From: Mycobacterium sp. 852002-51971_SCH5477799-a
GTDB taxonomy: Bacteria; Actinomycetota; Actinomycetes; Mycobacteriales; Mycobacteriaceae
DNA: 64,000 bases
Direction: 5' to 3'
Assembly (NCBI RefSeq): GCF_001667145.1
Contig: NZ_LZIF01000049.1
Coordinates: forward strand, 1 to 64,000
The notes below the pieces were generated by a model. That model did no database searches and was not told the origin of the DNA. It saw nothing but the letters and a program-made list of their open reading frames with translations. Every line of letters starts with the position of its first letter. The first letter of the stretch is position 1. Positions 51,387 to 61,380 of this stretch are shown here, in pieces. The translations under genes were made by a program, and so were the position numbers.

Positions 51387-51588
51387 TTTCGAGCACCGGC
51401 AGATCCCAGGACCACCAAGCAAGCCAGACTCGGTGAACCCCCCGAAATCGGCGCCCACAGGTCGTTCGACCTCGACCGCCGCGCGACGGGAATCAGGGGC
51501 CTGACGGATCGCTGAACGAAGCAAAGACGCAGTCCAAAAGTAGTTGCCAGTCCGTTGGATCCCCTCTTCCGCGAAGGAGCGGCATTCT

Positions 51589-51828
51589 ATGAGCATCACC
51601 GTGTACACCAAGCCGGCATGCGTGCAGTGCACCGCCACCTACAAGGCGCTGGACAAGCAGGGCATCGCCTACGAGAAGGTCGACATCTCGCTGGACGCCG
51701 AGGCGCGTGACTACGTGATGGCCCTGGGATACCTTCAGGCTCCCGTGGTGGTGGCAGGCAACGACCACTGGTCGGGTTTCCGCCCCGACCGCATCAAGGC
51801 GCTGTCCGCGGCGGAACTGAGCGCGTAA
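51589..51828 (+). CDS. nrdH: NrdH-redoxin
   Basis: This 79-residue glutaredoxin-like protein with thioredoxin-like specificity has the active site PACVQC at 10-15, QAPVVVAGNDHWSGFRPDRI near the C-terminus, and the WSGFRPD motif diagnostic of NrdH. It donates electrons to the class Ib ribonucleotide reductase NrdE. The ATG at 51589 has GAAGGAG upstream. First gene of nrdH-nrdI-nrdE, as in M. tuberculosis Rv3053c-Rv3051c. Confidence 0.97.
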   Translation: MSITVYTKPACVQCTATYKALDKQGIAYEKVDISLDAEARDYVMALGYLQAPVVVAGNDHWSGFRPDRIKALSAAELSA

Positions 51829-51855
51829 GGCGAGACGTTAGGTAAGGAGGTTGCG

Positions 51856-52383
51856 GTGCAGTCGCGCAACCCAGGTTGGACGAGTGGCGACCCGTCCCCC
51901 GCAAGCGGGAGGTACCCCCAGCACCCGGCTACGCCGCGCTTGCGATCGCCACTGGTCTATTTCTCCTCGGTGTCGGAGAACACCCACCGCTTCGTGGAGA
52001 AGCTGGGGATCCCCGCCACGCGGATACCACTGCATGGCCGCATCGAGGTAGACCAGCCCTACGTACTCGTCCTGCCCACCTACGGCGGCGGGCATGCGAC
52101 TCCGGACCTCAACGCCGGCGGTTATGTCCCCAAACAGGTCATCGCCTTTTTGAACAATGAGCACAACCGGTCGTTGATCCGCGGCGTCATCGCCGCGGGC
52201 AACAACAACTTCGGCGCCGAATTCGCCTACGCGGGCAACGTGATCTCGCGCAAGTGCGGCATCCCATACCTCTACCGCTTCGAACTCATGGGAACCCAAG
52301 ACGACGTGGAAGCCGTCCGCGCGGGCTTAGCCAACTTTTGGAAGGAACAGACGTGTCACCAACCGTCGCTGCAGAGCCTGTAA
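51856..52383 (+). CDS. nrdI: NrdI flavodoxin with an N-terminal insertion
   Basis: This 175-residue NrdI supplies the oxidant for assembling the Mn-tyrosyl radical cofactor of NrdF. Core motifs are [41 protein letters not shown] and [17 protein letters not shown]. The GTG at 51856 has a perfect TAAGGAGG five bases upstream. The 32 residues before LVYFSS replace the roughly 7 residues of the M. tuberculosis protein and coincide with a hairpin-bearing repeat-like DNA segment (51894-51945). A TTG at 51940 would restore a short N-terminus but lacks a ribosome-binding site. The last 31 bases overlap nrdE. Confidence 0.92.
   Translation: MQSRNPGWTSGDPSPASGRYPQHPATPRLRSPLVYFSSVSENTHRFVEKLGIPATRIPLHGRIEVDQPYVLVLPTYGGGHATPDLNAGGYVPKQVIAFLNNEHNRSLIRGVIAAGNNNFGAEFAYAGNVISRKCGIPYLYRFELMGTQDDVEAVRAGLANFWKEQTCHQPSLQSL
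51894..51945. repeat. repeat-like hairpin segment inserted in the start of nrdI
   Basis: The segment contains CCCGCAAGCGGG, a perfect 5-bp stem with an AA loop, followed by GGTACCCCCAGCACCCGGCT. I recall similar sequences scattered in mycobacterial genomes, but cannot search here. It is in frame with nrdI and encodes Pro/Gly/Arg/Ser-rich residues absent from other NrdI proteins. Confidence 0.5.
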
Positions 52384-54518
52384 CCACCGGAGCCCACGCA
52401 TTGCCGGGGGAAACGGATTATCACGCGCTCAACGCGATGCTGAATCTCTACGACGCGGACGGCAAGATTCAGTTCGACAAGGACCGCGAGGCCGCGCATC
52501 AGTACTTCCTGCAGCACGTCAACCAGAACACGGTGTTCTTCCACAATCAGGACGAGAAGCTCGACTACCTGGTCAAGGAGAACTATTACGAGCGCGAGGT
52601 TCTCGACCAGTACAGCCGCAACTTCGTCAAGACGCTGCTGGACCGCGCGTACGCCAAGAAGTTCCGGTTCCCGACGTTCCTGGGCGCGTTCAAGTACTAC
52701 ACCTCCTACACGCTGAAGACGTTCGACGGGAAGCGGTATCTGGAGCGCTTCGAGGACCGCGTGGTCATGGTCGCGTTGACGCTGGCCGCCGGTGACACCG
52801 TCCTGGCCGAGAAGCTCGTCGACGAGATCATTGACGGGCGATTTCAGCCGGCCACCCCGACGTTTTTGAACTCGGGCAAGAAGCAGCGCGGCGAGCCGGT
52901 GAGCTGCTTTTTGCTGCGCATCGAGGACAACATGGAATCGATCGGGCGATCGATCAACTCCGCGCTGCAGCTGTCCAAGCGCGGCGGGGGAGTCGCGTTG
53001 CTGCTCAGCAACATTCGCGAGCACGGCGCCCCGATCAAGAACATCGAGAACCAATCCTCGGGCGTCATCCCGATCATGAAGCTGCTCGAGGACTCGTTCT
53101 CCTACGCCAACCAGCTCGGGGCCCGGCAGGGTGCGGGCGCGGTGTACCTGCACGCGCATCATCCGGACATCTACCGGTTCTTGGACACCAAGCGTGAGAA
53201 CGCCGACGAGAAGATCCGCATCAAGACGCTGAGCCTGGGCGTGGTGATTCCCGATATCACCTTCGAGCTGGCCAAGAAGAACGAGGACATGTACCTGTTC
53301 TCGCCGTATGACGTCGAGCGGGTCTACGGCCTGCCATTCGCCGACATCTCCGTCACGGAGAAGTACTACGAAATGGTCGACGACGCCCGCATTCGCAAGA
53401 CGAAGATCAAGGCGCGCGAGTTCTTCCAGACGCTGGCCGAGCTGCAGTTCGAGTCCGGTTACCCCTACATCATGTTCGAGGACACGGTGAACCGGGCCAA
53501 CCCGATCGACGGCAAGATCACCCACTCCAACCTGTGCTCGGAGATCCTGCAGGTGTCCACGCCGTCGGTGTTCAACGACGACTTGACGTATGCCAAAGTG
53601 GGCAAGGACATTTCGTGCAACCTGGGATCGCTGAACATCGCCAAGACGATGGACTCGCCCGACTTCGCGCAGACCATCGAAGTCGCGATCCGCGCGCTGA
53701 CGGCGGTGAGCGATCAGACGCACATCTGGTCGGTGCCCTCAATCGAGCAGGGCAACAACGAGTCCCACGCGATCGGGCTCGGCCAGATGAACCTGCACGG
53801 CTACCTGGCCCGCGAGCGCATCCTCTACGGGTCCGAAGAAGGCGTCGACTTCACCAACATCTACTTCTACACCGTGCTCTACCACGCGCTGCGCGCGTCG
53901 AATCGCATCGCGATTGAGCGGGGAAGCAAGTTCGGCGGCTTCGAAAAGTCGAAGTACGCCTCGGGCGAATTCTTCGACAAATACACCGAGCAGGTGTGGG
54001 AGCCGGCCACGCCGCGGGTCCGAGAGATCTTTGCCGAGGCCGGCATCCGCATTCCGACACAAGAGGATTGGCAACGGCTGAAGGAGTCGGTGCGGCAGCA
54101 CGGCATCTACAACCAGAACCTGCAGGCCGTCCCGCCGACCGGCTCGATCAGCTACATCAACAACTCGACCAGCTCGATCCACCCGGTGGCGAGCAAGATC
54201 GAGATCCGCAAGGAAGGCAAGATCGGCCGCGTCTACTACCCGGCGCCCTATCTGACCAACGACAACCTGGAGTACTACCAGGACGCCTACGAGATCGGCT
54301 ACGAAAAGATCATCGACACCTACGCCGCGGCCACCCAGCACGTGGACCAGGGGCTGTCGCTGACGCTGTTCTTCAAGGACACCGCCACCACCCGCGATGT
54401 GAACAAGGCGCAGATCTACGCCTGGCGCAAGGGAATCAAGACGCTGTACTACATCCGCCTTCGCCAGATGGCTTTGGAGGGAACAGAGGTCGAGGGCTGC
54501 GTGTCCTGCATGCTGTAA
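52353..54518 (+). CDS. nrdE: ribonucleotide reductase class Ib, large (alpha) subunit NrdE
   Basis: The 721 residues catalyse ribonucleoside diphosphate reduction. Active-site residues are in EPVSCFLLR, the N-x-C-x-E motif SNLCSEILQ, a glycine-rich [12 protein letters not shown], radical-transfer tyrosines toward the C-terminus, and the C-terminal redox pair CVSCML. The GTG at 52353 has GAAGGAA upstream and overlaps nrdI by 31 bases. It matches M. tuberculosis NrdE nearly residue for residue at the N-terminus ([18 protein letters not shown]). It lacks an ATP-cone, as expected for class Ib. Confidence 0.98.
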   Translation: MSPTVAAEPVTTGAHALPGETDYHALNAMLNLYDADGKIQFDKDREAAHQYFLQHVNQNTVFFHNQDEKLDYLVKENYYEREVLDQYSRNFVKTLLDRAYAKKFRFPTFLGAFKYYTSYTLKTFDGKRYLERFEDRVVMVALTLAAGDTVLAEKLVDEIIDGRFQPATPTFLNSGKKQRGEPVSCFLLRIEDNMESIGRSINSALQLSKRGGGVALLLSNIREHGAPIKNIENQSSGVIPIMKLLEDSFSYANQLGARQGAGAVYLHAHHPDIYRFLDTKRENADEKIRIKTLSLGVVIPDITFELAKKNEDMYLFSPYDVERVYGLPFADISVTEKYYEMVDDARIRKTKIKAREFFQTLAELQFESGYPYIMFEDTVNRANPIDGKITHSNLCSEILQVSTPSVFNDDLTYAKVGKDISCNLGSLNIAKTMDSPDFAQTIEVAIRALTAVSDQTHIWSVPSIEQGNNESHAIGLGQMNLHGYLARERILYGSEEGVDFTNIYFYTVLYHALRASNRIAIERGSKFGGFEKSKYASGEFFDKYTEQVWEPATPRVREIFAEAGIRIPTQEDWQRLKESVRQHGIYNQNLQAVPPTGSISYINNSTSSIHPVASKIEIRKEGKIGRVYYPAPYLTNDNLEYYQDAYEIGYEKIIDTYAAATQHVDQGLSLTLFFKDTATTRDVNKAQIYAWRKGIKTLYYIRLRQMALEGTEVEGCVSCML

Positions 54519-54570
54519 TCCTCGGGCTGATCGGACAGTCTGCCCAGGTCAGAAGCCGCTACCGGGTAAA

Positions 54571-55308
54571 GTGCTTGACGTGGTGAGAATTCCCAGACCC
54601 CACCCCAGCGTCAAGCCCGGGGCCAAGGTCGACGCGCGCAGCGAACGCTGGCGCGAGCACCGCAAGAAAGTGCGCAACGAAATCGTCGATGCGGCCTTCC
54701 GTGCGATCGACCGCCTCGGGCCCGAGCTGTCCGTGCGGGAGATCGCCGAGGAGGCCGGCACCGCCAAGCCGAAGATCTACCGCCATTTCCACGACAAGTC
54801 CGACCTGTTCGAGGCGATCGGGGAGCGGCTGCGCGACATGCTGTGGGCAGCGATCATCCCGTCCATCGACCTGAAGACCGACTCGGCGCGCGAGGTGATC
54901 CGGCGCAGCGTCGAGGAGTACGTGATCCTGGTCGACAAGCATCCCAACGTGCTGCGCGTGTTCATCCAGGGCCGGTCGGCCGCCACCACGCAGGTCCTCA
55001 ACGAAGGACGCGGAATCACCCTGGCCGTGGCCGACATGTTCGACAACGAGCTCCGCGAGATGGAGCTCGACCACGCGGCGGTCGAACTGGCCGGGCACGC
55101 GGCATTCGGCTGTGCCGCGTCGGCCACCGAGTGGTGGCTGGGTCCGGAGCCCGAAAGCCCGCGGCTGATGTCGCGTGAGCAGTTCGTTGCGCACCTGACG
55201 ACCATCATGATGGGGGTGATCGTCGGAACCGCCGAGGCGCTGGGCATCACGATGAATCCCGACCTGCCGATTCACGACATGGTGGCCGGCAACCCGGCCG
55301 CGAGCTGA
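54571..55308 (+). CDS. TetR-family regulator next to the flavin monooxygenase gene
   Basis: This 245-residue protein has a basic N-terminal extension (RIPRPHPSVKPGAKVDARSE) and a helix-turn-helix in ELSVREIAEEAGTAKPKIYRHFHDKSDLF, reduced to its core EIAEEAGTAKPKIYRHF. It corresponds to Rv3050c. The start is GTG 54571, with GTG 54580 as an alternative. It lies 52 bases after nrdE and 150 bases before the monooxygenase gene, whose promoter holds the inverted repeat 55362-55383, a possible target. Confidence 0.9.
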   Translation: MLDVVRIPRPHPSVKPGAKVDARSERWREHRKKVRNEIVDAAFRAIDRLGPELSVREIAEEAGTAKPKIYRHFHDKSDLFEAIGERLRDMLWAAIIPSIDLKTDSAREVIRRSVEEYVILVDKHPNVLRVFIQGRSAATTQVLNEGRGITLAVADMFDNELREMELDHAAVELAGHAAFGCAASATEWWLGPEPESPRLMSREQFVAHLTTIMMGVIVGTAEALGITMNPDLPIHDMVAGNPAAS

Positions 55309-55321
55309 GCGAGTCGCGGCG

Positions 55322-55350
55322 TTGACAAGCGCTGCGGCCATCGATAACAC
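55322..55350 (+). promoter_or_regulatory. possible sigma-A promoter of the monooxygenase gene
   Basis: TTGACA at 55322-55327 is followed after exactly 17 bases by TAACAC at 55345-55350. The minus-35 box is perfect and the minus-10 box only partial. It lies just upstream of the inverted repeat. Confidence 0.4.
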
Positions 55351-55361
55351 TCGTCCAGACC

Positions 55362-55383
55362 GATACCCTGGGTACTGGGTATC
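55362..55383. promoter_or_regulatory. 22-bp inverted repeat before the monooxygenase gene
   Basis: GATACCC at 55362-55368 pairs exactly with GGGTATC at 55377-55383 around an eight-base centre. Immediately downstream of the promoter-like boxes, it is well placed for repression by the adjacent TetR. Confidence 0.6.
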
Positions 55384-55458
55384 TGCGCCAGGCCGGCCGC
55401 AGCCGAAAACGCCGGCCAACTCCGACCCGACAGGCCTGGATAGGAAGACCGATCGATC

Positions 55459-57000
55459 GTGACCGACGTCGTAACACAAAATGAGGCAATCCCGGCGGCC
55501 ACCGCCCACAAGCCGGTGCACACGCGCGCCGTCATCATCGGGACCGGATTCTCCGGCCTGGGGATGGCGATCGCGCTGCAGAGGCAGGGCGTGGGCTTCG
55601 TCATCCTGGAAAAGGCCGACGACATCGGCGGAACCTGGCGAGACAACAGCTACCCGGGGTGCGCCTGCGACATCCCGTCGCACCTGTACTCGTTCTCGTT
55701 CGAGCCCAAGCCCGACTGGAAGAACCCGTTCTCCTTCCAGCCCGAGATCTGGGACTACCTCAAAGGGGTCACCGAGAAGTACGGGCTGCGCCGCTACGTC
55801 GAGTTCAACTCACTGGTCGATCGCGCTCACTGGGACGACGACGAGAACCGCTGGCACGTATTCACCGCCGATGGGCGCGAGTACGTCGCGCAGTTTCTGA
55901 TCTCGGGCGCCGGCGCGCTGCACATCCCGTCCATGCCCGACATCGAGGGGCGCGACGAATTTCGCGGCGCCGCCTTCCATTCCGCGGAGTGGGACCACAG
56001 CGTCGACCTGACCGGCAAGCGGGTGGCGGTGATCGGAACCGGCGCCAGCGCGATCCAGATCGTGCCGGAGATCGTTGGGCAGGTCGCCGAACTTCAGCTC
56101 TACCAACGCACTCCGCCGTGGGTGGTTCCGCGCTCCAACCCCGAGATCCCGCCGGCGGTGCGCCGGGCCATGGCGAACGTGCCCGGCCTGCGCGCGATCG
56201 TTCGGCTCGCGATCTACTGGGGCCAGGAAGCCCTGGCCTTCGGCATGACCAAGCGGCCGAACCTGCTCAAGTTCATCGAGTCCTACTGCAAATACAACAT
56301 TCGCCGGGCGGTCAAGGACAAGGAGTTGCGGCGCAAGCTCATTCCGAACTACCGCATCGGCTGCAAGCGAATCCTGAACTCCTCCACTTATTACGGCGCG
56401 GTCGCCGACCCCAAGACCGAACTAGTTACCGAGCACATCGCGCGAATCACCGCCGACGGCGTCGACACCGTCGACGGCAGACACCGCCAGGCCGACGTAA
56501 TCGTCTATGCCACCGGCTTTCACGTCACCGACTCCTACACCTACGTCCAGATCAAGGGCCTGCACGGCGAGGACCTGGTGGACCGGTGGAACCGCGAGGG
56601 CATCGGCGCCCACCGCGGGATCACCATCGCCGATGTACCCAACCTGTTCTTCCTGCTGGGGCCCAACACCGGGTTGGGACACAACTCGGTGGTGTTCATG
56701 ATCGAGTCCCAGATCCGTTACGTCGCAGACGCGATCGCGACCTGTGACAAGCTGGGCGCAGAGGCGCTGGCCCCGACCCGCGCCGCCCAGGACCAGTTCA
56801 ACGACGAGCTGCAACGCAGACTCGGCCCGTCGGTGTGGAACAGCGGCGGCTGCAGCAGCTGGTATCTGGACGAGCACGGCAAGAACACCGTGCTCTGGGG
56901 CGGTTACACCTGGGAGTACTGGCGGGCGACGCGTTCGGTCAAGCCGGACGAATATCAGTTCTACGGCGTGAACATGGGCAGGTCCGCGGCGGCGTCCTGA
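55459..57000 (+). CDS. flavin-containing Baeyer-Villiger-type monooxygenase
   Basis: This 513-residue FAD/NADPH enzyme has the FAD-binding IIGTGFSGLGMAIAL near residue 30, the BVMO fingerprint FRGAAFHSAEWDHS (FxGxxxHxxxW with Asp in place of the common Pro), the NADPH-binding VIGTGASAIQIVPEI and the ATGFH motif YATGFHVTDSY. It corresponds to Rv3049c. It inserts oxygen into ketones or oxidises heteroatoms; enzymes of this kind can activate thiocarbamide drugs, but this one is not EthA. The GTG at 55459 is the start. Probably controlled by the upstream TetR. Confidence 0.94.
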   Translation: MTDVVTQNEAIPAATAHKPVHTRAVIIGTGFSGLGMAIALQRQGVGFVILEKADDIGGTWRDNSYPGCACDIPSHLYSFSFEPKPDWKNPFSFQPEIWDYLKGVTEKYGLRRYVEFNSLVDRAHWDDDENRWHVFTADGREYVAQFLISGAGALHIPSMPDIEGRDEFRGAAFHSAEWDHSVDLTGKRVAVIGTGASAIQIVPEIVGQVAELQLYQRTPPWVVPRSNPEIPPAVRRAMANVPGLRAIVRLAIYWGQEALAFGMTKRPNLLKFIESYCKYNIRRAVKDKELRRKLIPNYRIGCKRILNSSTYYGAVADPKTELVTEHIARITADGVDTVDGRHRQADVIVYATGFHVTDSYTYVQIKGLHGEDLVDRWNREGIGAHRGITIADVPNLFFLLGPNTGLGHNSVVFMIESQIRYVADAIATCDKLGAEALAPTRAAQDQFNDELQRRLGPSVWNSGGCSSWYLDEHGKNTVLWGGYTWEYWRATRSVKPDEYQFYGVNMGRSAAAS

Positions 57001-57015
57001 CCGCGGCCGCCCGAA

Positions 57016-57570
57016 TCATCGCCGGGCGCTGAGCAGTTCGGCGAAGACGCGCGCGGCCGCGTCGACACCGGCGTCGTCATCGGTGGCCACCAGATCCAGC
57101 AGTAGGCCGCGTACGACGGCCAGCCCTAGGCGCGCCAGGGCGGCGTCGACCGGTGCCTCGGCGACATTGTTCAAGGCCTCCACCTCGGTCAGCCAGCCAT
57201 GGACGGCGCCGGGAACCATTCTGGCAAAGGGCTTTTCACCCTGCACGGCGCGGGCGTAGCACTCGAAAAAGAGGCGTTCGGATTCACGCATTTCGGGTCG
57301 GCGGAGGTCGGCCCACATCGCGCCAAAACCCGCGGCCGGGTCGGAGGGCAGTTTGGCGAGCAGCCCCATCTGGCGGCGCTCGACCTCTTCGACGATCGCT
57401 ACGAGCAGATCTTCTCGAGAGCCGAAGTGGTGCAACAGCATTCGGTGGCTGGTGCCCACCGCGGCAGCCACCTCGCGCAGCGACCGGTCGCCGATGCCCC
57501 CGGTGGCGAACTCGGTGACGAGTGAATCGAGGAGTTGCCGACGCCGCCCGGTGTCAGGAGTGCGCGCCAT
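57016..57570 (-). CDS. TetR-family regulator coupled to an SRPBCC gene
   Basis: This 184-residue protein has RRRQLLDSLVTEFATGGIGD and a helix-turn-helix with SLREVAAAVGTSHRMLLHHFGSREDL, reduced to the core LREVAAAVGTSHRMLLHHF. The start overlaps the end of the SRPBCC gene by 17 bases, so it is the second gene of an operon whose promoter carries the 30-bp palindrome 57993-58022. Autoregulation is the simplest model. Confidence 0.9.
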   Translation of the reverse strand: MARTPDTGRRRQLLDSLVTEFATGGIGDRSLREVAAAVGTSHRMLLHHFGSREDLLVAIVEEVERRQMGLLAKLPSDPAAGFGAMWADLRRPEMRESERLFFECYARAVQGEKPFARMVPGAVHGWLTEVEALNNVAEAPVDAALARLGLAVVRGLLLDLVATDDDAGVDAAARVFAELLSARR

Positions 57571-58000
57571 CGGCGTGGCTGAGTTGCTCGGAGCGGGCCC
57601 TGAGGCCCCGGGCTTCCAGGTCGAGGAAGCGCTTGGTCTTCTTGACCATCAGCCGCCCGATGAGGGAACCCAATATGCCGCGCTGGTCGAGTCGCTGGCG
57701 CACCAACGTGCGGCCGCCGGGCTGCGCGATGACGTCATGACGAGCGGTCACCCGCCCCCCGGGAGAGCTCTGCACCCAGGTCCACGACCGCCCGGGTTCG
57801 AGCTCGGTGACCTTCCAGATCAGCTTCGGCATGCCGGGCTGCTTGATCGCGAACCGTCTGCCCACGGCGAGGGCCGCGGCGTCCAGTCCGACCAACGACG
57901 TCACCGAGGCGGTCCACTCGGGCCAGTGCTCGACGTCGGTGAAGACATCCCAGACGAGTTGAGGCGGTGCGTCGATCTCGACGCCGTCTTCGGTAATCAT
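57554..58000 (-). CDS. SRPBCC (polyketide cyclase/START-like) protein
   Basis: This 148-residue helix-grip-fold protein has VEIDAPPQLVWDVFTDVEHWPEW at the N-terminus, IKQPGMPKLIWKVTELEPGRSWTW in the middle and a C-terminal helix with LGSLIGRLMVKKTKRFLDLE, each only a marker of the fold. Such proteins bind hydrophobic ligands. The ATG at 58000 lies inside the 30-bp palindrome, so either the transcript is nearly leaderless or initiation is itself blocked by the repressor. Ligand unknown. Confidence 0.88.
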   Translation of the reverse strand: MITEDGVEIDAPPQLVWDVFTDVEHWPEWTASVTSLVGLDAAALAVGRRFAIKQPGMPKLIWKVTELEPGRSWTWVQSSPGGRVTARHDVIAQPGGRTLVRQRLDQRGILGSLIGRLMVKKTKRFLDLEARGLRARSEQLSHADGAHS

Positions 58001-58022
58001 GTACCAAATGGTACATGATTAC
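57993..58022. promoter_or_regulatory. 30-bp palindromic TetR operator overlapping a start codon
   Basis: Thirteen-base arms, GTAATCATGTACC and its exact complement, flank AAAT; 14 of 15 base pairs match. The TGTACC-NNNN-GGTACA core is typical of TetR operators. It spans the ATG at 58000 of the SRPBCC gene. Confidence 0.85.
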
Positions 58023-59330
<1,308 letters not shown>

Positions 59331-59429
59331 CTCCGCTGCTCAGCACGTGAACGCGCCGGGGAGGTAGCACCGGGGAAAGGCTGCTCGTCGTCGAGGGGAG
59401 TGCCCATTCACGCCGGCGGCGTTGCCTGG

Positions 59430-59615
59430 TTAGCTCGCCGCCTTCACAATGCACGACCGCCGCGACTGCCTGGCGTTGCTGTTGTCATAAATGGCCTGGC
59501 GGACTTGGCCGTCGAGTGGCTCCGCAACTGGGGAGAGGCAGAAATAGCACAGATCGAAGCCGTAGGTCAGATAGCCGCACACGAGGCAGACATCGGGGCA
59601 AACATCGGTGGTCAC
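59430..59615 (-). CDS. small Cys-rich (zinc-ribbon-like) protein
   Basis: This 61-residue protein has six Cys, four of them in CLVCGY and CYFC, spaced as a possible zinc ribbon (C-x2-C, about 8 residues, C-x2-C). The GTG at 59615 is chosen because AGGAGG lies eight bases before it. The C-terminus is polar. It resembles short zinc-ribbon proteins of actinobacteria but I cannot name a family. Convergent with nrdF2. Confidence 0.55.
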   Translation of the reverse strand: MTTDVCPDVCLVCGYLTYGFDLCYFCLSPVAEPLDGQVRQAIYDNSNARQSRRSCIVKAAS

Positions 59616-59795
59616 TATCTGCACCTCCTAGTGGCGCTTATCTAATGCTCCACCCAGTTGCCTCATCCCCGCTCATCGACACGCGGCACCGATTGCAAAT
59701 TCGCGACGTTTCGCCGGCAACGCATCCGCCGCGCCCTATCGACGGCGGGCGTTCCGCCCGGTTTATGTATGCGGTCGACGGCAACCCTAGAGGCG

Positions 59796-60023
59796 ATGAG
59801 CGTACTGACATACCTTTCCATAGTCCTTCTTGGTCAAGCCGTCTTCGCTGCTATATGTGGTGTGAGTTTGTCGATGCTCGCGGCGGCACTAAGAATTTGG
59901 CCGTCGAATCTTTTGCGTACACAGATGAAAGGCGCATCCAAGGTTGCGAAGACTTCGGCGATTGACCATCCCGACGAGCTAGCGGAACTGTTGAACGAGG
60001 AGTACGCAGACCTCTGCAGGTGA
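59796..60023 (+). CDS. 75-residue single-helix membrane protein, hypothetical
   Basis: A long hydrophobic stretch (VLTYLSIVLLGQAVFAAICG and onward to about residue 32) is followed by a basic stretch and an acidic, soluble tail (DHPDELAELLNEEYADLC). AGAGG lies just before the ATG at 59796. The DNA here is less GC-rich than its surroundings. The helix-plus-acidic-tail layout suggests a real protein, but support is modest. Confidence 0.45.
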   Translation: MSVLTYLSIVLLGQAVFAAICGVSLSMLAAALRIWPSNLLRTQMKGASKVAKTSAIDHPDELAELLNEEYADLCR

Positions 60024-60365
60024 TCGCGGCCGCGTGGCCGTGCATGCGCATAGCCGCGGCCGCTCGCGGCAAGCTTGGAGCAAATCCACTAATCGAGCTC
60101 GGCAAACACATCGTGCCTGAGAAGATGCTCAAGCGGCGCGGTAGCGGAGGAAGCTGAGGCCACCTGCTTGAAGTCATCGACAAGGGGTCTGTCAAGCCGG
60201 GGTGGCCGGCGGTGGTCGAAAAAATCGACGGCTGGTTGACAACGCGTGGGCTGTGACGGCGCTCCGCGAGGTGCATTGCGCACCTTTTGATCGGCTCGGC
60301 TCCACACCAGTTAGCCCTGTTTGGCCGGCCTTGAGATGGGATTGGATATGACTCGCGTGGACGCG
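60024..60365. other. 342-bp region without a recognised gene
   Basis: Base composition is more balanced than in the flanking genes. A short hairpin, AGGTGC/GCACCT at 60269-60285 followed by TTT, could be a weak terminator. Open frames on the minus strand give no recognisable protein. It may be remnant DNA. Confidence 0.4.
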
Positions 60366-60692
60366 CTAGGGGGTGAGGTGTTGCGCCTGGGTCGGCGAAT
60401 AGATCCTGGGCTTGAACGTCGCCATCACCGGCAAGCGCAGCGAGATGCCGCCCGCTACCGGTAAGTGGACCGTGAAGTAGACGATCTGCATGTCCAGACC
60501 CAACTGGAGGCGCAACTCCTTGAGGGGCTCCCCCTGTGCCCCGATGCCCATCCCTCGTAGCCGCGCGCCGATGCCCTGTTGGAACGACTCGGCCACATCT
60601 GTCGGCCGTGGAACGCTCGGTGCGGGAGTGCCCTGGCTGCCAATGCTCAGAGAGAAGATCGGTGGCCGGTTCTTCGAGGACGGAGTCGTCAT
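60366..60692 (-). CDS. hypothetical protein, beta-rich, about 108 residues
   Basis: A disordered N-terminal half (Ser/Pro/Gly-rich) precedes a helix (DVAESFQQGIGARLRGM) and alternating strands (MQIVYFTVHLPVAGGISLRL, VMATFKPRIY). No Cys, no membrane segment. The ATG at 60692 has a weak purine-rich upstream stretch. Family not recognised; codon use looks genuine in the second half. Confidence 0.5.
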   Translation of the reverse strand: MTTPSSKNRPPIFSLSIGSQGTPAPSVPRPTDVAESFQQGIGARLRGMGIGAQGEPLKELRLQLGLDMQIVYFTVHLPVAGGISLRLPVMATFKPRIYSPTQAQHLTP

Positions 60693-60937
60693 GGCTCGAC
60701 TCTACTCCGCAGGAACGGCGCCCCATGACGAAAATGTCTTTGACCAGTGCAAGTAGCCCTACCGTGGCTCCGCGCGGGGGCCGGCCCCTGCCGAATCGCG
60801 CACTCGAAACCAGAGCGTCAACCGTTGCGGTTGGTGCGCGAGGGAGGCCCTACCTATCCAGGTAAACCCCGTATGAATTGTCTGGACGGCGTTGCGCCGC
60901 GGTAGCGCGGTGACCCGGCTGCCCTGACACTGGTGGG

Positions 60938-61363
60938 GTGACGAATACCGCCGCCTCTGCCACCACCAACTTCTGCCGTTCGGTACTTCGCTGGCTGCGC
61001 GCCGGCTACCCCGAGGGCGTGCCCGGGCCGGACCGCGTGCCTCTGCTGGCGCTGCTGCGCAGCACCCCGCTCACCGAGGAGCAGATCGCCGAGGTGGTGC
61101 GCAACATCACCGCGGAGGGATCCCCGGCGATCGCCGATGGTGTGATCGACCGGGACGAAATCGCCCACTTCATTTCCGACATGACCCACTACGACGCCGG
61201 GCCGGAGAACATCATCCGGGTGGCCGCCACACTGGCGGCGGTCGGATGGCCACTGGCCGGCATCGACGTCAGCGAGGTCATCCCAGGCGACGAATGGGGT
61301 GAGGCCGCCGAAATCGCCGCGCGCGGAGCGACTTCCGGGAAGGCGCCAGGCGCCGCGCTGTAG
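60938..61363 (+). CDS. DUF3349-family protein
   Basis: This 141-residue mycobacterial protein of unknown function is recognised by CRSVLRWLRAGYPEGVPGPD, LALLRSTPLTEEQIAEVV, DRDEIAHFISDMTHYDAGPE and VAATLAAVGWPLAG. DUF3349 domains are small helical proteins. It corresponds by position to Rv3046c. The GTG at 60938 is the start. The stop codon lies inside the stem of the bidirectional terminator 61357-61380. Confidence 0.88.
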   Translation: MTNTAASATTNFCRSVLRWLRAGYPEGVPGPDRVPLLALLRSTPLTEEQIAEVVRNITAEGSPAIADGVIDRDEIAHFISDMTHYDAGPENIIRVAATLAAVGWPLAGIDVSEVIPGDEWGEAAEIAARGATSGKAPGAAL

Positions 61364-61380
61364 GGCGTGCGCCCTACAGC
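61357..61380. terminator. bidirectional terminator hairpin containing both stop codons
   Basis: GCTGTAGGGC at 61357-61366 pairs perfectly with 61371-61380 around a GTGC loop. The TAG stop of the DUF3349 gene (61361-61363) and the complementary stop of adhC (61374-61376) lie in opposite arms at mirror positions. Confidence 0.75.

Larger units (their letters stand above)
51086..51588. other. 503-bp region before nrdH: terminator and NrdR-type promoter
   Basis: No gene is seen here. The left part holds the terminator hairpin at 51148-51173. The middle, 51341-51386, holds two NrdR-like boxes about 31 bases apart. The long leader after the boxes (about 200 bases to nrdH) has no clear structure. 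Confidence 0.7.
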
